Positions 34,885-47,251 of a stretch of 64,000 bases of DNA are shown here, piece after piece. Source of the stretch: Tethya wilhelma (lineage: Eukaryota > Porifera > Demospongiae > Tethyida > Tethyidae); the NCBI GenBank assembly GCA_964030475.1, contig CAXIPT010000002.1, forward strand, positions 2,961,289-3,025,288, in the 5' to 3' direction. The notes under the pieces were generated by a model, which worked only from the letters and a program-made list of their open reading frames with translations, made no database searches and was not told the origin of the DNA. The position numbers and the translations under genes are program-made. Every line of letters starts with the position of its first letter. Within the stretch, counting starts at the first letter, position 1.

Positions 34885-35256
34885 ACAAGTAGTAAAAATT
34901 TCAAAAAAATGAAAAGTGTAGGAATGGGCAGTGCGGTAAAATTAAGTATTGGAACAAGGCATGTCTCAATTTCGGCACATGACTACTTCATTTTTATGCC
35001 CAACTCTTGGCTGGCAGTCCAGTTTAAGTTACCTTTCTATTATAGTTTACTCTGCTGCTTAGCCAACTGATTAGTAGAAATAAGAAGCTATGTTACATAC
35101 AAATCATTGCATTTACGACTCTAAGGATCCATGTGAGGGACCAAGAATAAAAATGAAGTAGTCATGTGCCGAAATTGAGACATGCCTTGTTCCAATACTT
35201 TTTACGCACTGCCCATTCCTACACTTTTCATTTTTTTTGAAATTTTTACTACTTGT
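34885..35256. mobile_element. MITE family 1, complete copy
   Basis: Long terminal inverted repeats of roughly 105 bp: the left arm includes gtgtaggaatgggcagtgcg and ggcacatgactacttcattt, and the right arm (about 35148-35256) is its complement. About 150 bp of unique DNA lies between, with no open frame. Related copies lie at 53180-53538 and 54630-55040, with single arms at 36736-36870 and 58524-58631. Confidence 0.85.
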
Positions 35257-35709
35257 TGTTATGTAATGTATCCAGCTGCTATGTCAGTGTTAGGACTAAT
35301 TGTTTGTGTTTTGTTGTAAATTGTTTTGGGAACTTTGTGTATGTGTTTAGGTGTGTAGCCATAACAATTTACTGGTAATACTAGTTTTTCCTGTTGTTCT
35401 AGAAGCTTCCTTTGTGCTGAGTATTTAAGCTGTGCTTATTCTGTTGCAATTGTGTTCTGAGAAATCCTGTTGTTGTTGTGATCTCTTGCTTTGCTGAAAG
35501 TCTTAATATTGTCTGCAGTACTAATTTTTAAAAACTATCGTTAATCTCACTACTAACTTTTAGCTCTGTTAAACTGCTGTGCATAAATTCTCTGCAACAC
35601 AATGGTCATAATTATGAAGTCAGTACACAGCGCTTAGCAAGTCACCAGCAGAACAGCTCTCAAAGTTAACATGGCTATAGTGCCATGAAGAATTGTAACT
35701 AAACAAGTT
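35257..35709. other. Spacer, no gene seen
   Basis: AT-rich sequence without coding signal. Confidence 0.4.
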
Positions 35710-36468
35710 GTTAGGCACCAAGAGCTTTCCAAGAAGAGATCACAATGAATGAGTACATTTCAGGCTACAAAATGTCACCAGAAATATATAATGGAGCATA
35801 TATAGGTAGAGCAACTGCAAACAGGCAACTCTGAATCTTGTCCCCTATATACACATAGCATAATAATCTATAGTACAGAGTGTTGACGTTAAGCTAAATA
35901 AAGGCTTATTGTAAGCTATATAGTTACAAAGAAAAATGGCTGATTCAGAAGCCAGCTGTGATGATAAAGCAGCTTTATTAGATTTTGCTTATATGCTTTT
36001 CAACGTTTTGTAGCCATACCACGTGGCCCTGGTGTGCACTAGCTACAGATTTACCAATTTTTTTTGATGTTTAGTAGCTATAGTCTCGTGCCCAGCCCTT
36101 TTTTCCCCACTTTACATTGCATGGGGGGGGGAAAGGGGGCTGGGTAAAAGAAAAAAGGGTCTGGGCACTATTTATAGTAGCCTTGACCCCAGACCCACTG
36201 AAAGAGGGCCTGATTGTGCATGCACCAGTATGTACCCAAAATCTGGGTACATCGTAAATTTCAAAGACAATTTTGCAAAGAATCAATCAGTTGAGAGCAT
36301 GCAGCTTGGCCGCGCACTGATCGAAATCGAGAAGCGAGATATAGGGGAAACACATGGACATAACAACGACTTCCTTGCTGCACATAAGCGCACCAAGGGT
36401 TAATAATTACTGATAACAAATGTCTATAGTTCAAAGTCTACTATACAGTCCATTCCTACACTGCTAAT
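35710..36468 (+). repeat. Left arm of a 0.76-kb inverted repeat
   Basis: Reverse complement of 38785-39547, from gttaggcaccaagagctttc at 35710 to a piece of MITE family 1 near 36460. It includes a G-rich run, pyrimidine blocks and no gene. Confidence 0.9.
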
Positions 36469-37009
36469 TTTTATGAAATTTTTATTATACTTGTACAAAG
36501 AAAATTAATTGCTACTATATACTTAGCAAATTTCCTTGAAAACGTAAAAATATGTAATTATAGTAATGCATGAATGGTGCATGCCAATATAATCGCCTTA
36601 TGCCTTGCATGTCTTTGTCATGCATGATGTAGGTTTCACAATGGCTGACNCTACATGTTTTAGCTACAATGGGGATGAAAACAGCAAGCATGTAGATATG
36701 TAAAACCTATGTGAGATTATGAGACTTAGGCATAAAAAATGAAGTAGTCATGTGCCGGAGTTCTGAGTCTTGCCTTGTTTCATTGCTTTTTAGAGCACTG
36801 CCCATTCCTACACTGGTTTATTTTTACAAAATTTTTACTACTTGTTCATTTACTTTTTTCAACACTAAGGTGTTCAATTGCATGAAGCCTGACTTCAGTC
36901 TCTGGAAAAGCAGGTGTGCTTGGCGTAACATTGAATGCGCGTGCGCATATTGAGTGCAAACCACGTAGTCTATTGACGACCTTTACCTACATAAAATGTC
37001 TACATTGCA
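36469..37009. other. Spacer with N 36650 and a MITE arm
   Basis: Assembly N at 36650. 36736-36870 is a right-arm fragment of MITE family 1 (aaaaatgaagtagtcatgtg ... tttttcaacact). No gene seen. Confidence 0.7.
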
Positions 37010-37425
37010 GTATAGAAATTTATACCAAAATTTCAAAGCTGCCTAGAAGTTTTGTTTGCTGACTTTTAGGCAACAAGCGAGTATCAAAGAACGTACTACA
37101 AATGAAATCAAGTTTATTTGTATACTCAAAGTTGGCTCAATGTCTTTCATTTCTCTGGAAATCGTGTTCAAGTAAGTCAGTCAGAAAAAAAACAAAATTG
37201 CACTGTTCTGGCTTCTCGCTAGCGCTCTCCCAAGAGTGCTCTAGGAAGGGTCTGTGAGTTTTGTTGGTATATACAGTTAGAAAGCTGTCTAAGGGAGACC
37301 TCTATGCATGTTTGAAGGCTTAACTATCTTTCTCTGAGAGTTTATAAGCATAAACATTTCAAGTTGTATTGTGTCAATGGGACAGGGGGCCCATTCCTAC
37401 TATACGTACTACCGTACGTATGATA
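37010..37425 (+). repeat. Dispersed repeat family 2, copy
   Basis: About 75% similar by eye to 38343-38752 (ctggaaatcg, caaaattgcactgttctggc, agcgctctc, gtctgtgagtt). Both end at an identical stretch containing cccattcctactatacgtac, which has a short palindrome around tacgta. Confidence 0.8.
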
Positions 37426-37639
37426 GGCATGCAAACCACGTGGTCTGTTGATGACCTTTACCTACATCAAAATGGCTACATTCAAGTACAGTGCTTCCAA
37501 GGTAGTCAGGGAAATTTTTTATTTTGTTATATTTCTATCAAAATGAATTTAGTAACACTTCAAATGCATGAATTTACCAGTAAAAACGTTCAAAATCCTG
37601 TCTCTTCGAGAATTCTTGCTTGTCAGTATAGCCAATACT

Positions 37640-37850
37640 TAAGCGCGTGTACCGAGTGACGTCACTACGAAATTGTGACGTCCATTTTCTCTGTTTGATC
37701 GCTTGACTATGTACGTACGAGTCCAATTGTACGCACGTGACGTCACGTATTTTGCTAGTTTACGTGCATACGTCATCAATTTTGCAATGAATCTGCAAAC
37801 GTAGCTGGATGCGAATAGATCGTTCCGTTTTCCAGCCATGTTCTTGCTAC
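37640..37850. promoter_or_regulatory. Cluster of CRE-like TGACGTCA sites
   Basis: Perfect palindromes GTGACGTCAC near 37658 and ACGTGACGTCACGT near 37736, with half sites gtgacgtcc near 37676 and tacgtcatc near 37770, in about 120 bp. These match the CREB/ATF consensus. No neighbouring start site is known, so function is unproven. Confidence 0.3.
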
Positions 37851-38342
37851 GAATGAAACAAAGTTGACGAGACTTAAACTACATGTACCCCCTATCTAAA
37901 ACTGCAAGGTTTTTTCTTAACTCGTTTTGCTTTGCTTATACTGTTCTAAAAACTTTTGCACCTCAAAATTACAACATTTTTGCTACATTCTGCACAACTA
38001 TCCGCGTATACTTTGGAGTTAAGAATTCGGACCAATGCCAAAAGTTGACCACTTACAGTATCTAGTTGATGTTCAAGGCTTTTTTCTTAACGCGAAACGG
38101 TTCTCTTATACCGTTCTAAAAGTGTAGAGCAAAATCACTGCAATAATTGAAGCCATATCTTGCACAGGAAATAGTGATACGCCCCCTCTTTCCTGGTGAA
38201 GTACCACAAGTGAGTAATGTTTGTATGTGTATCATCAAACTGCAGTTACATGCCATGAGTGTCTCTGTATTTTGCAAAAAGTACAAAATCAAAAGTTTCC
38301 CTGACTACCTTGGAAGCACTGTACAGTATTTTATATCAGAGT

Positions 38343-38752
38343 TTTAAAATGCCTAGATTTTGTTTGTTATATAGCTTTTAGGCACCAAACGAGTACAAAA
38401 GGACGTAGTTCGGATGAAGTCAAGTTGCACTGTACAGTTAAAGCTGGCTGAATGCCTTTTGTTTGTCTGGAAATCGCGTTCAAGTTTGTCAGTTAGGAAT
38501 GAAGGAAGGAAGGAAGAAGAAAACAAAATTGCACTGTTCTGGCTTCCCGCCAGCGCTCTCTCCAGAGTGCTCTAGAAAGTTTCTGTGAGTTGTGTTGATG
38601 CATGCACTTAGAAAACTATCCAAGGGAGGCTTTAATCCATGTCTGAAGGTTTAGCTGTCATTCTCTGAAAGTTTATGAGCATAAACATTTTGTATTGTGT
38701 CTATGGGACAGTCGGCCCATTCCTACTATACGTACTACCGTACGTATGATAT
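38343..38752 (+). repeat. Dispersed repeat family 2, copy
   Basis: Partner of 37010-37425, with the same ordered blocks and the same terminal cccattcctactatacgtac stretch. Confidence 0.8.
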
Positions 38753-38784
38753 TAAAATTGTATCCATGCAGACAAGAGTCATAA

Positions 38785-39547
38785 AAGTAAGCAGTGTAGG
38801 AATGGACTGTATATAGTAGACTTTGAACTATAGACATTTGTTATCAGTAATTATTAACCCTTGGTGCGCTTATGTGCAGCAAGGAAGTCATTGTTATGTC
38901 CATGTGTTTGTTCCCCCTATATCTCGCTTCTCGATTTTGATCAGTGCGCGGCCAAGCTGCATGCTCTCAACTGATTGATTCTTTGCAAAATTGTCTTTAA
39001 AATTTACGATGTACCCAGATTTTGGGTACATACTGGTGCATGCACAATCAGGCCCTCTTTCAGTGGGTCTGGGGTCAAGGCTACTATAAAATTAATAGTG
39101 CCCAGTCCCTTTTTTCTTTTACCCAGCCCCCTTTCTCTCCGCCCAATGTAAAGTGGGGAAAAAAGGGCTGGGCACGAGACTATAGCTACTAAACATCAAA
39201 AAAATTGGTAAATCTGTAGCTAGTGCACACCAGGGCCACGTGGTATGGCTACAAAACGTTGAAAAGCATATAAGCAAAATCTAATAAAGCTGCTTTATCA
39301 TCACAGCTGGCTTCTGAATCAGCCATTTTTCTTTGTAACTATATAGCTTACAATAAGCCTTTATTTAGCTTAACGTCAACACTCTGTACTATAGATTATT
39401 ATGCTATGTGTATATAGGGGACAAGATTCAGAGTTGCCTGTTTGCAGTTGCTCTACCTATATATGCTCCGTATTTCTGGTGACATTTTGTAGCCTGAAAT
39501 GTACTCATTCATTGTGATCTCTTCTTGGAAAGCTCTTGGTGCCTAAC
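38785..39547 (-). repeat. Right arm of the 0.76-kb inverted repeat, ending at an N
   Basis: Reverse complement of 35710-36468. It ends at the base before N 39548, next to the truncated start of NLR gene B. Confidence 0.9.
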
Positions 39548-39548
39548 N

Positions 39549-42006
39549 CCCCAATAGTGGAAGATCAGTTGTCCCTCAAGACCCAATTCAACGCTATGCC
39601 ATGTACCTCAAAGGAGTGTACAAAAATGCACTTGTTTGTTTGGACAAGTTCCCCAACTTAACGTGTAACAAATTCATCAATCTTGCTCTTGTAAAGAGTG
39701 CTCGAATCAATCCCTCAGAAGCAGATGAGTTCACAAAAGCTACACTTCATGGACATGTGGACAAAATCCTTAAAAAAAAGGAGCCCATCACACTGGAAGA
39801 TGTGCTCAAGCCAGTTAAAGGTCAGTTAGATATGAAGTGTGTGTACATGTATGGTGCTCCTGGTGTTGGGAAGAGCACATGTGCAGGGGAACTCTGTAGG
39901 AGGTGGGATGAAATTGAATCTCTAAAAAGATACTCACTAGTCATTCTTCTGCGTTTGCGTGAGAAGCGAGTGCAAGAAGCTCAAAATGTAAAGGATCTGT
40001 GTTTCCATGATAATGAAGAAGTGTGTCAAGCTGTAGCAGCTAAGATTGCAGCATGTGAGGGTAAGGGTGTGCTGTTTATACTTGATGGTTTTGACGAACT
40101 CCCTGCTTCCCTTCAAAAGTGCTCCATATTCACTAAGCTTATCAGGGGCACTTTCCTTTCCCATTGCACAGTACTGGTAACTAGTCGTCCTTCAGCTACT
40201 GCTGATTTATATAGAGCCCGACCTCTAATGAATAAGGAAATAGAAGTGATTGGCTTTACCCAAGAACATATTGAACAATATGCAAAGGCAGTCTTTGCTT
40301 CTCAGCCTGACATATTGGCGGACTTCTTGATGTACATATCAACAAATCCTGCTGTTCGAAGCTTAATGTACATTCCCCTGAATTGTGCTGTAGCTGTGGA
40401 AATCTACAGGCATAATAGAAAAGCTAATAGGCCTATACCTCAGACCATGACTCAACTATATACTGAGCTGAGCCTTGTATTATTACAGCGGCATTTAGGT
40501 GAGGATGACCCATTGATTGATCAATTTTCTGACAGATTGGATTGCCTTCCAAAACAGTTATATGAGCCTTTTTGTTTGTTGGCTGAGCAAGCTTTTGAAG
40601 GTCTTACAAAAAATGAAGTAATCTTTCACAATAGCGTTGCTCATTTTGGGTTCATGAATTCTCCAACAGAACTATACATGGGTAAAAAAGCTTCTGTCTC
40701 TCATAGTTTCTTGCATCTCACCCTCCAAGAGTTTCTTGCAGCATTTCACATTTCTCAGCTTACACCTAGTGATCAGAAAAAAATGTTCAAGAAATATATT
40801 CATTGGAATGTGGTCTGGAGGTTTGTAGCTGGTCTGACTGGGTTTCATGGAATCCGGTGGATTGATGTGCGGCAAGTCAATACTAAATCTTATAAAGGCA
40901 ATTTTGAAAATAGACTGATAACATCATTTTTAGTTCAATGTTTGTATGAAGCACAAGAAAAAGTTGACATCGATTCTGTGTTGGGAGATTCTGTGGTGTT
41001 AATTAGTGACAATAGTTCTCTTTTTCAGCAAAATCTTACAGCTCTTGATTGCTATGCTGTTGGTTATTGTATGGTAAATAGCAAGTGCGTGTGGGAGTTG
41101 AGATTCTGGGAATCTTCTCTTGGTGACACTTTGGTCAAGATGCTGAAACTTGGGTTAAGTAATCCAATCGAAAGGCATGTAAATATTCACTTATTAACCT
41201 TATCGCACTGTCGTTTGACATCTACAGGTCTTAACCTACTAGCTGACATAGTTCCACTTATGACAAACTTAAAGGATCTTGATATAAGCTTCAGCAAACC
41301 AGATGATGGTGGATTCGTGAAGCTCTTTCATTCACTAAAGACTCACGTACCTTGTCTTGAATCCTTGCTACTATTTGAAACTAATTTTAGTTGTACTGAC
41401 GTTGAAGGATTATCAGGTTTGATATCACATTCTTCTAGTCTGAAGAAGCTAGAGATTGGTCTCCAACACTCCTCAACAAATGATTGCACAAAGTTGCTTT
41501 TGGAGACTGTTCTTTTGCCATCATCTCTGCAGACTTTGAAGCTTGATGGTCTGAGACTCATGCAATGGACTGATAAGGCTGTCGGATTGCTACAAGAAAA
41601 CAATAACCTTACTGAACTAACGTTACCTTCTTCCTCTTCAGTTGGTGCAGCATTGGGGAAAAACTCTTGTGTTACTAACCTGACAGTATCTACTAATATA
41701 GTTCCGAATAAAGGCCTGGATTTACGTGCACTAACAGAAATCATATGTTCTAATCGAACATTGGAAACTTTACAAATACGGGACTCTCATATCACTCAGG
41801 ATGATATTATCCTACTCAGTACTGCCCTGCAATCCAACCCTACTTTGAAAACCGTTCAAATTACATGTCCATCCATTTATGATTTCAACTTGCCTAGTAA
41901 AATAAACAAACGTATACATATTATGACCAATAAGAGTACTCTAGATCTGCGGCCCCGAGTCGCAATTGAAGTGAGTTCGAGTGATCAATATCGACTAGTA
42001 TACTAA
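39549..42006 (+). CDS. NLR gene B: NACHT-LRR, 5' exons missing
   Basis: Open exon from N 39548 to the stop at 42006. The in-frame lead PQDPIQRYAMYLKG is shared with genes C and D, so the ATG at 39601 is internal and the DEATH-domain exons are lost at the N. Counting from that Met: Walker A GAPGVGKST at 85-93, Walker B LDGFDELP at 161-168, sensor VTSRPSA at 193-199, winged-helix block MTQLYTELSLVLLQRHLGED, and SHSFLHLTLQEFLAAFHISQ. Leucine-rich repeats (LLTLSHCRLTSTGLNLLADI, LKDLDISF...) run to the C terminus. A cytosolic innate sensor by family. It runs opposite to genes A, C and D, in a contig bounded by Ns that may be inverted. Confidence 0.92.
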
Positions 42007-42349
42007 TGTCAGATTTGGCTTGAGAATCCAACAATGTGTATTATTATAATTATGGTATTGGTAGAAGCTGATGACATAATATTGATATTATTTTGAGTAA
42101 TGTTGTCTTAACAATTAACAAAATTTAATCATTATTAAAAATTAATTATTATTTTATTGTACCATGTGTAACAATAACAATAATAACAATAATTATTATA
42201 GCCACAAAATTGATATATACTTCACATACAATACTCACATATTAATTATTATACTAACAAAAATGCAGTTAATGTGTTTATTTTTATTTGGCAGTACTAG
42301 TTCTGTATCAATGTGTTATTATTTTTTTTCTCCCCCCGCCACCAAATTA
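42007..42349. other. 3' flank of NLR gene B
   Basis: Very AT-rich, with aacaat and aataattatt simple-sequence runs. No gene. Confidence 0.6.
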
Positions 42350-42660
42350 ATTTAACACAAACAATCAACACAAAAATTCACAAACAACACAAACCTTGAT
42401 ATCAATCCACTTAACAATTTTATTTATAATTATATAGTCTTTCCAGAAACACTGGAGTAAGCATGGCCTAGAGTTGACAATAACACCATTCAGCTGCATG
42501 CAAGTGTCGAGATCTCTTTGAGTTCCTCTTCTGCTTCGATACAGCTAGCGCTGCTACAGTCATCAGCTTGAACACTGATGTCTGAGGAAGATTAAGATGA
42601 GAATGCCCACTACCATTATATACCACCACCACTATATCGACAGACACACGGGTAGGAATT
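42350..42660 (-). pseudogene. Decayed third copy of the receptor-like gene's last exon
   Basis: On the minus strand, blocks match 43481-43730 in order: ccactttccagaaacactgg-type end, cattcagctgca, tctctttgagttcctcttct, tgatgtctgagga, agatgagaatgcccac and agacagac. Insertions and substitutions (caagtgtcgagatc, gctacagtcatcag) break the reading frame. It lies 0.5-0.9 kb from the intact copy 43511-43824 in the same orientation, so it is a tandem relic. Confidence 0.8.
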
Positions 42661-43149
42661 AAACCCTAATGAAAGAGGGTAGGAACTGAGCCCCTATAGT
42701 GTTTAATTCTGTCAATTTTAAGGGGTTCATGCCGCATACAAAATTTTGAACTTTTAATTTATATGCAAGGCCGCGGACGGCCTCTAATTATAACTCGTGG
42801 ACTCAGTGATATGGATTAGAAAGATAATGACTTAATTACAAAGATTTCGAAGCTTTGCATATATTATAATTATTTTGTGACAAATTTATCACCTATATAG
42901 TATACGCCAATCACTATATATTATAGCTATAGTATATATAATATATAGTCTCGTCAGAGTAGATATGTATATGGTATATATGTTAGACATTGACACAGAT
43001 TGCATAATCATTGTTATAAGCATGACATGCATGAGGATCAAGCTATTATACTCTTGCAAGACACGATCATGCACTGACATGCAGTGTGTATTACAGAAAA
43101 TTTGTCACCATGCATTTTGCTGAGGATGTGCATGCATGCATGTCATTGA

Positions 43150-45323
43150 GGGGAACTAAGGTGTATACAGCAGGTAAGCAAAACTTAATTGCACAATTTA
43201 TCATTAACAATTAAGTATATTCATTTTAATCATAATTTATTATAATGAAGTATATAAGACAAACAAGTCATAATAAATTTGGGCCTTGCCATGCAGGTAT
43301 TAATAATTACAGCCACAATACTGTGATACCTACTATTAGTTGTACTAATGATAATACAATGGTGGTGTGAATAGATTTGAGACCAAAGAGAAAAATCAAT
43401 GCAAAATTATAATACAAAAAACTGCCAAACAAACAAAAAATAAACACAAACAAGCAAACAAACAAAAAAAACACAAAAATTTCACAAACAACTAACACAA
43501 AAACTCTACGCTACGATATTAATCCATTTAATGATTTAGTCTTTCCAGAAACACTGGAATAAGAATGGCCTAGTTCGTTGACAATAACGCCATTCAGCTG
43601 CAAATGTCTCTTTGAGTTCCTCTTCTGCTTCGACATAGCTGCTGCAACATCAGCTTGAATTCTCTGATGTCTGAGGTAGATGAAGATGAGAACACCCACC
43701 ACTACGACTCCCACCACTATCAGCAGACAGACAACCACAATGGTAAGGATGATGTAGATGTCGACACCACCTTGACTACTTGTACCTGGAGAGCCACTGG
43801 CTGTGGACGGGCCATAAGTGGATGCTGTAGGAATGGAGGAAGAGAAACGAGTTGTAAAATACCACAGGTCAATTCTGTACCTACACACTCATGCAGGTTA
43901 TAATTATACACAATTGAGTTTGAACCTGTGTTTGAAAAATCAATGATCATTGATCCATGCACACAAATTTGAGCTCATTAGTAGCAGTTGCATGAACGAA
44001 ATGATCATTCATTGGTCAAACTTCTTGATAATATTTTGATTCACACAAATATCTTACAAAGTGTTTTTTTTTGTGAAGAAAAAGATCAATCAAGTTAGAA
44101 CTATAACATTCAAAATTATGCAGGCAATAACCATGCATACGCAATTGAGTTGAAACATGTTTGAAACTAATGATCCACATGCACACACAATAGCATCACC
44201 CAATAAATGTCTTTATGAAAACTTGGAGTTCAACTAAAGCTAGGTTGCCATGGAAACAAAGTTTTTCAGCAGGTGCATGGTTCATACACACAAAAGGTTC
44301 ACCAAATTAAACTTTACACAAATTAATAAAAAATTAAGCATACACACATGTACACAATTCTAGATGAAGCCACTCAACCACACACACACTGTACACTTCC
44401 TCTCTTGCCCCATTGTGTACACACACTCATTACAAAGCACAAGCCCAAAAGCAGCAGCTGTTCTCACAGGACTCCTGATAAGGCCTGCCCACAACAATGC
44501 ACACACACACAAACGCTACTATGGTTACACAACCTCACCACCCAAAGGTAACTGGACTCACTAACCCACTACACACACAAATCACATAGTGGCCTGGTGT
44601 TGGTCTGTAGGGGTACAGCTGCCCATAGTAAGGCATCTGTTCCAAATCGAATTAGCGCACACAACTGAAACAAAGGAAATGTCTTTCATGCCCTGAAGGT
44701 TTGCGAATTTAATATCAATTACCAACACCCAGTTGGTTCAAGCGCTTGTGTAGGTTTTAGATGACAGATGTATGCAAGGAGGTTAAAATTCTTGTGTGTT
44801 GCCCTTAAACGTTGTGTATTAAGTCAACCAGCACACAAAGATGTGTACCTTTAGCAGATCGGTCCCACCAACAGGTGTTGTTAGAATAGCATGGGGAATT
44901 CTTAAGTACACTGTTGGTTGGCAACTGGTCAGAGGATTAAAAATGCTTTGGGGTTTAGTGGTGTACCTAGAGAACAATGGAAGCAAAACAATAGGCTTTC
45001 TTTTCTTTCCTTTTGTCTATAAAACATCAACCTGTGGTCCAGCTAGGACAAGGCATGGGTAGGGTGATGTCAAATCACCTGAACTACAATTATGATTGTC
45101 CAGAAGCTTAAAGTAAACATTGGTAAATAAAAACTGTTAGTGACCTCTAGGATGGAACTGTACATATTGTTTGCTGAGTCATATTTTTTTGAGCATTATA
45201 GATCTAACTGTACAGGCGATATGAGCTTACTAGATAAAGATCACAGTAAAAAAAGAATAAATTCAATGTGGATTATTGATATCAACACTGCTGCATACAT
45301 TCCAATGTTTATCTAGACATCAA
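43150..45323 (-). repeat. Right arm of the 2.2-kb inverted duplication, ending at an N
   Basis: Reverse complement of 28761-30925, ending exactly before N 45324. It contains a second copy of receptor exon 4 and of the end of intron 3. Confidence 0.9.
43511..43824 (-). CDS. Second copy of the receptor-like gene's last exon
   Basis: Minus-strand exon after a ctacag acceptor at 43825, encoding the same transmembrane helix and tail as 30251-30561. It has an extra Ser codon (GTSSQGG versus GTSQGG), Thr-Tyr for Thr-His, and a Met for Val in AAAMSKQKRNSK. The frame is intact to a TAG. No ectodomain exons are present nearby, so alone it would be an orphan exon. It may be the other haplotype's allele. 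Confidence 0.8.
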
Positions 45324-45500
45324 NGATGAAAGAAGATTATATAATTATACCTTAAGTTTATGTTTGTGTGTCATTATAGCTATTGAATGTTACAGATCAT
45401 AATAATTATTATTACTCCTTGTTTACATTTTAATTTTTTAACATAATTAAGAATTCAGGATTACAGTATTTTGTGTTGTACCATAATATTATATTAAATA
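45324..45500. other. Spacer after an assembly N
   Basis: AT-rich sequence with no gene. Unrelated to the sequence that flanks the other arm at 28760. Confidence 0.6.
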
Positions 45501-47058
45501 CACTACTGGAGAAACGAATCTGAAAAGTGTCTTAAACATAGTGTTGAATTCTGTCTGAATAATGTCTGAGCTAAAGTATCTGAAACCTATGGGAGTTTTA
45601 TCTGACAGAATGTCTTAATACATACTTAAACATACGGGATTCTCACTTGGGAGATTATCTGATTTTTGCTTGAAAAGTATCTAACATACTGTCTAAATCA
45701 TGTCTTGAAAGTATGGGATTTACATTTTGGATGAATAAACTTGAAAACAAATATCCAAATTAAATAAACATGTAAACAGCTGCATCAATTGAAAACACAT
45801 GTGGTGATACCATGAAAAACACAAAGTATGCAACACATACAACCAAATAAAATGCAACACAACAGTTTACTTGAGATTGTTAATAGTCTATTAGCTTAGC
45901 TTGATGTCAATTTCTGAGTGTTATTGTTGGACCCTTCCCTACTTTGAGTCTTGCCAGAAAACCTAAATAATGTGTGCAGGTGACACATGTAAAATGGATG
46001 AAGGTATAACCTACACACAAACATCAATATCTTAATTCATACCTTGCTTACATGAAGTTGATTTCTTTCTTTGCTTGTATAACATCGGATTTCACCTTTG
46101 TCTATAATTCTGTATAAATGTGAACAGTACATAATATTAAACTCTAGATAGAGCCAAGCTGTGCTAGATAGTACATGTACATAATTGGCTCTGAACAAAA
46201 GCACACACTTCATGAATAGCTCACCATAGATTTGTTCCACAGTTCCACCGCAATGTACATAGATTCCTGCAATAATAGTACAGTACTACTATTCACATCA
46301 AAAACTATACAGTCTGATGACAGTACAATCTTACTTTTAACTAAGATTTGTTTCCTTCATTTTGAAGTTGTCGCTTGTTGAGTTGCTCTTTTGTGACAGC
46401 TTGACACAAGCCATTGCACTTCTGAAACTGATTATCACTCAAGCTGAGCCTTTCAGGATCTTACAACTCAGTGATACAAGACTCACAAGTTATGTTGTGA
46501 TATCTGAGAGTATTTTAATGGGGAATCAAAGTTGATAACAGCTTTACCATCATGAATAACTTCAGTATAGCTAGCTAGTTGTAAACTTACCGTCAAAATG
46601 ACTGTTGATCGTAGCGGACACTGAAGGATGACATTCTGGAGCAGTTCAGCTTTCTGTTTAATAACTATCCTCTTGCTGGATCCTACTCTGTGGCAGCTAG
46701 ATTGTCTCTGCAGAGCTCTACCATCGTTTGGGCCATGTGTGTCTTTCAAATTTATTGATCACGTGACCTCCACGTGTAGCGCACATGTCTGTGGATTCAG
46801 ATAATCAAGATTCAGATTCAGACATATTTGAGATCTGTACAAACATCGAATACTACCTCAGATAAAACTGAGACATTGTTTCTTTTCAAAAGATATAATT
46901 AAGACATTTTAGTTTTGCCTACAAAAATTCAGATATTCCTCGCCAAATGTTCATATACAATTCAGATGAACTTTAGATCTTGGTACACATTGTCTTTCAA
47001 ATTCATATGTACTTTAGACTTTTTTCAGATATCGTTCAGATAAAACCCTCCAGTAGTG
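45501..47058. mobile_element. CACTA-like non-autonomous DNA transposon, 1,558 bp
   Basis: Termini CACTACTGGAG (45501-45511) and its complement (47048-47058) are flanked by a direct ATA (45498-45500 and 47059-47061), a 3-bp target duplication. Both ends carry repeated sub-terminal motifs (variants of tctga, ctgaat and cagata), a known feature of CACTA/EnSpm elements. No transposase frame was found inside. Assignment rests on the CACTA ends, the 3-bp duplication and the sub-terminal repeats. Confidence 0.75.
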
Positions 47059-47251
47059 ATATTAGTGCATGTGTATGTAGGATGCAAGACTAGAACTATT
47101 AATTTTTCTATTTTCTTGTAACAGTAACTCACGGTTACAAATAAGCAAACAGAATCTGATGAAATGGTATAAACGAACAGAATTAATATTGTGTTAGTGA
47201 TTCGCTCCACCAAAATATAGTTATTTTAATAGCTGAAATTGTGTCTGCAGT

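Noticed and set aside
36071..36286. Proline/phenylalanine-rich short frame
   Set aside because: It lies within an inverted-repeat arm, is not preserved as a gene in the other arm, and has no recognisable features.
32303..42006. NLR genes A and B as two alleles of one gene
   Set aside because: Their NACHT parts differ at many residues and the LRRs differ strongly, too much for alleles, although the surrounding exon-4 copies may be allelic.
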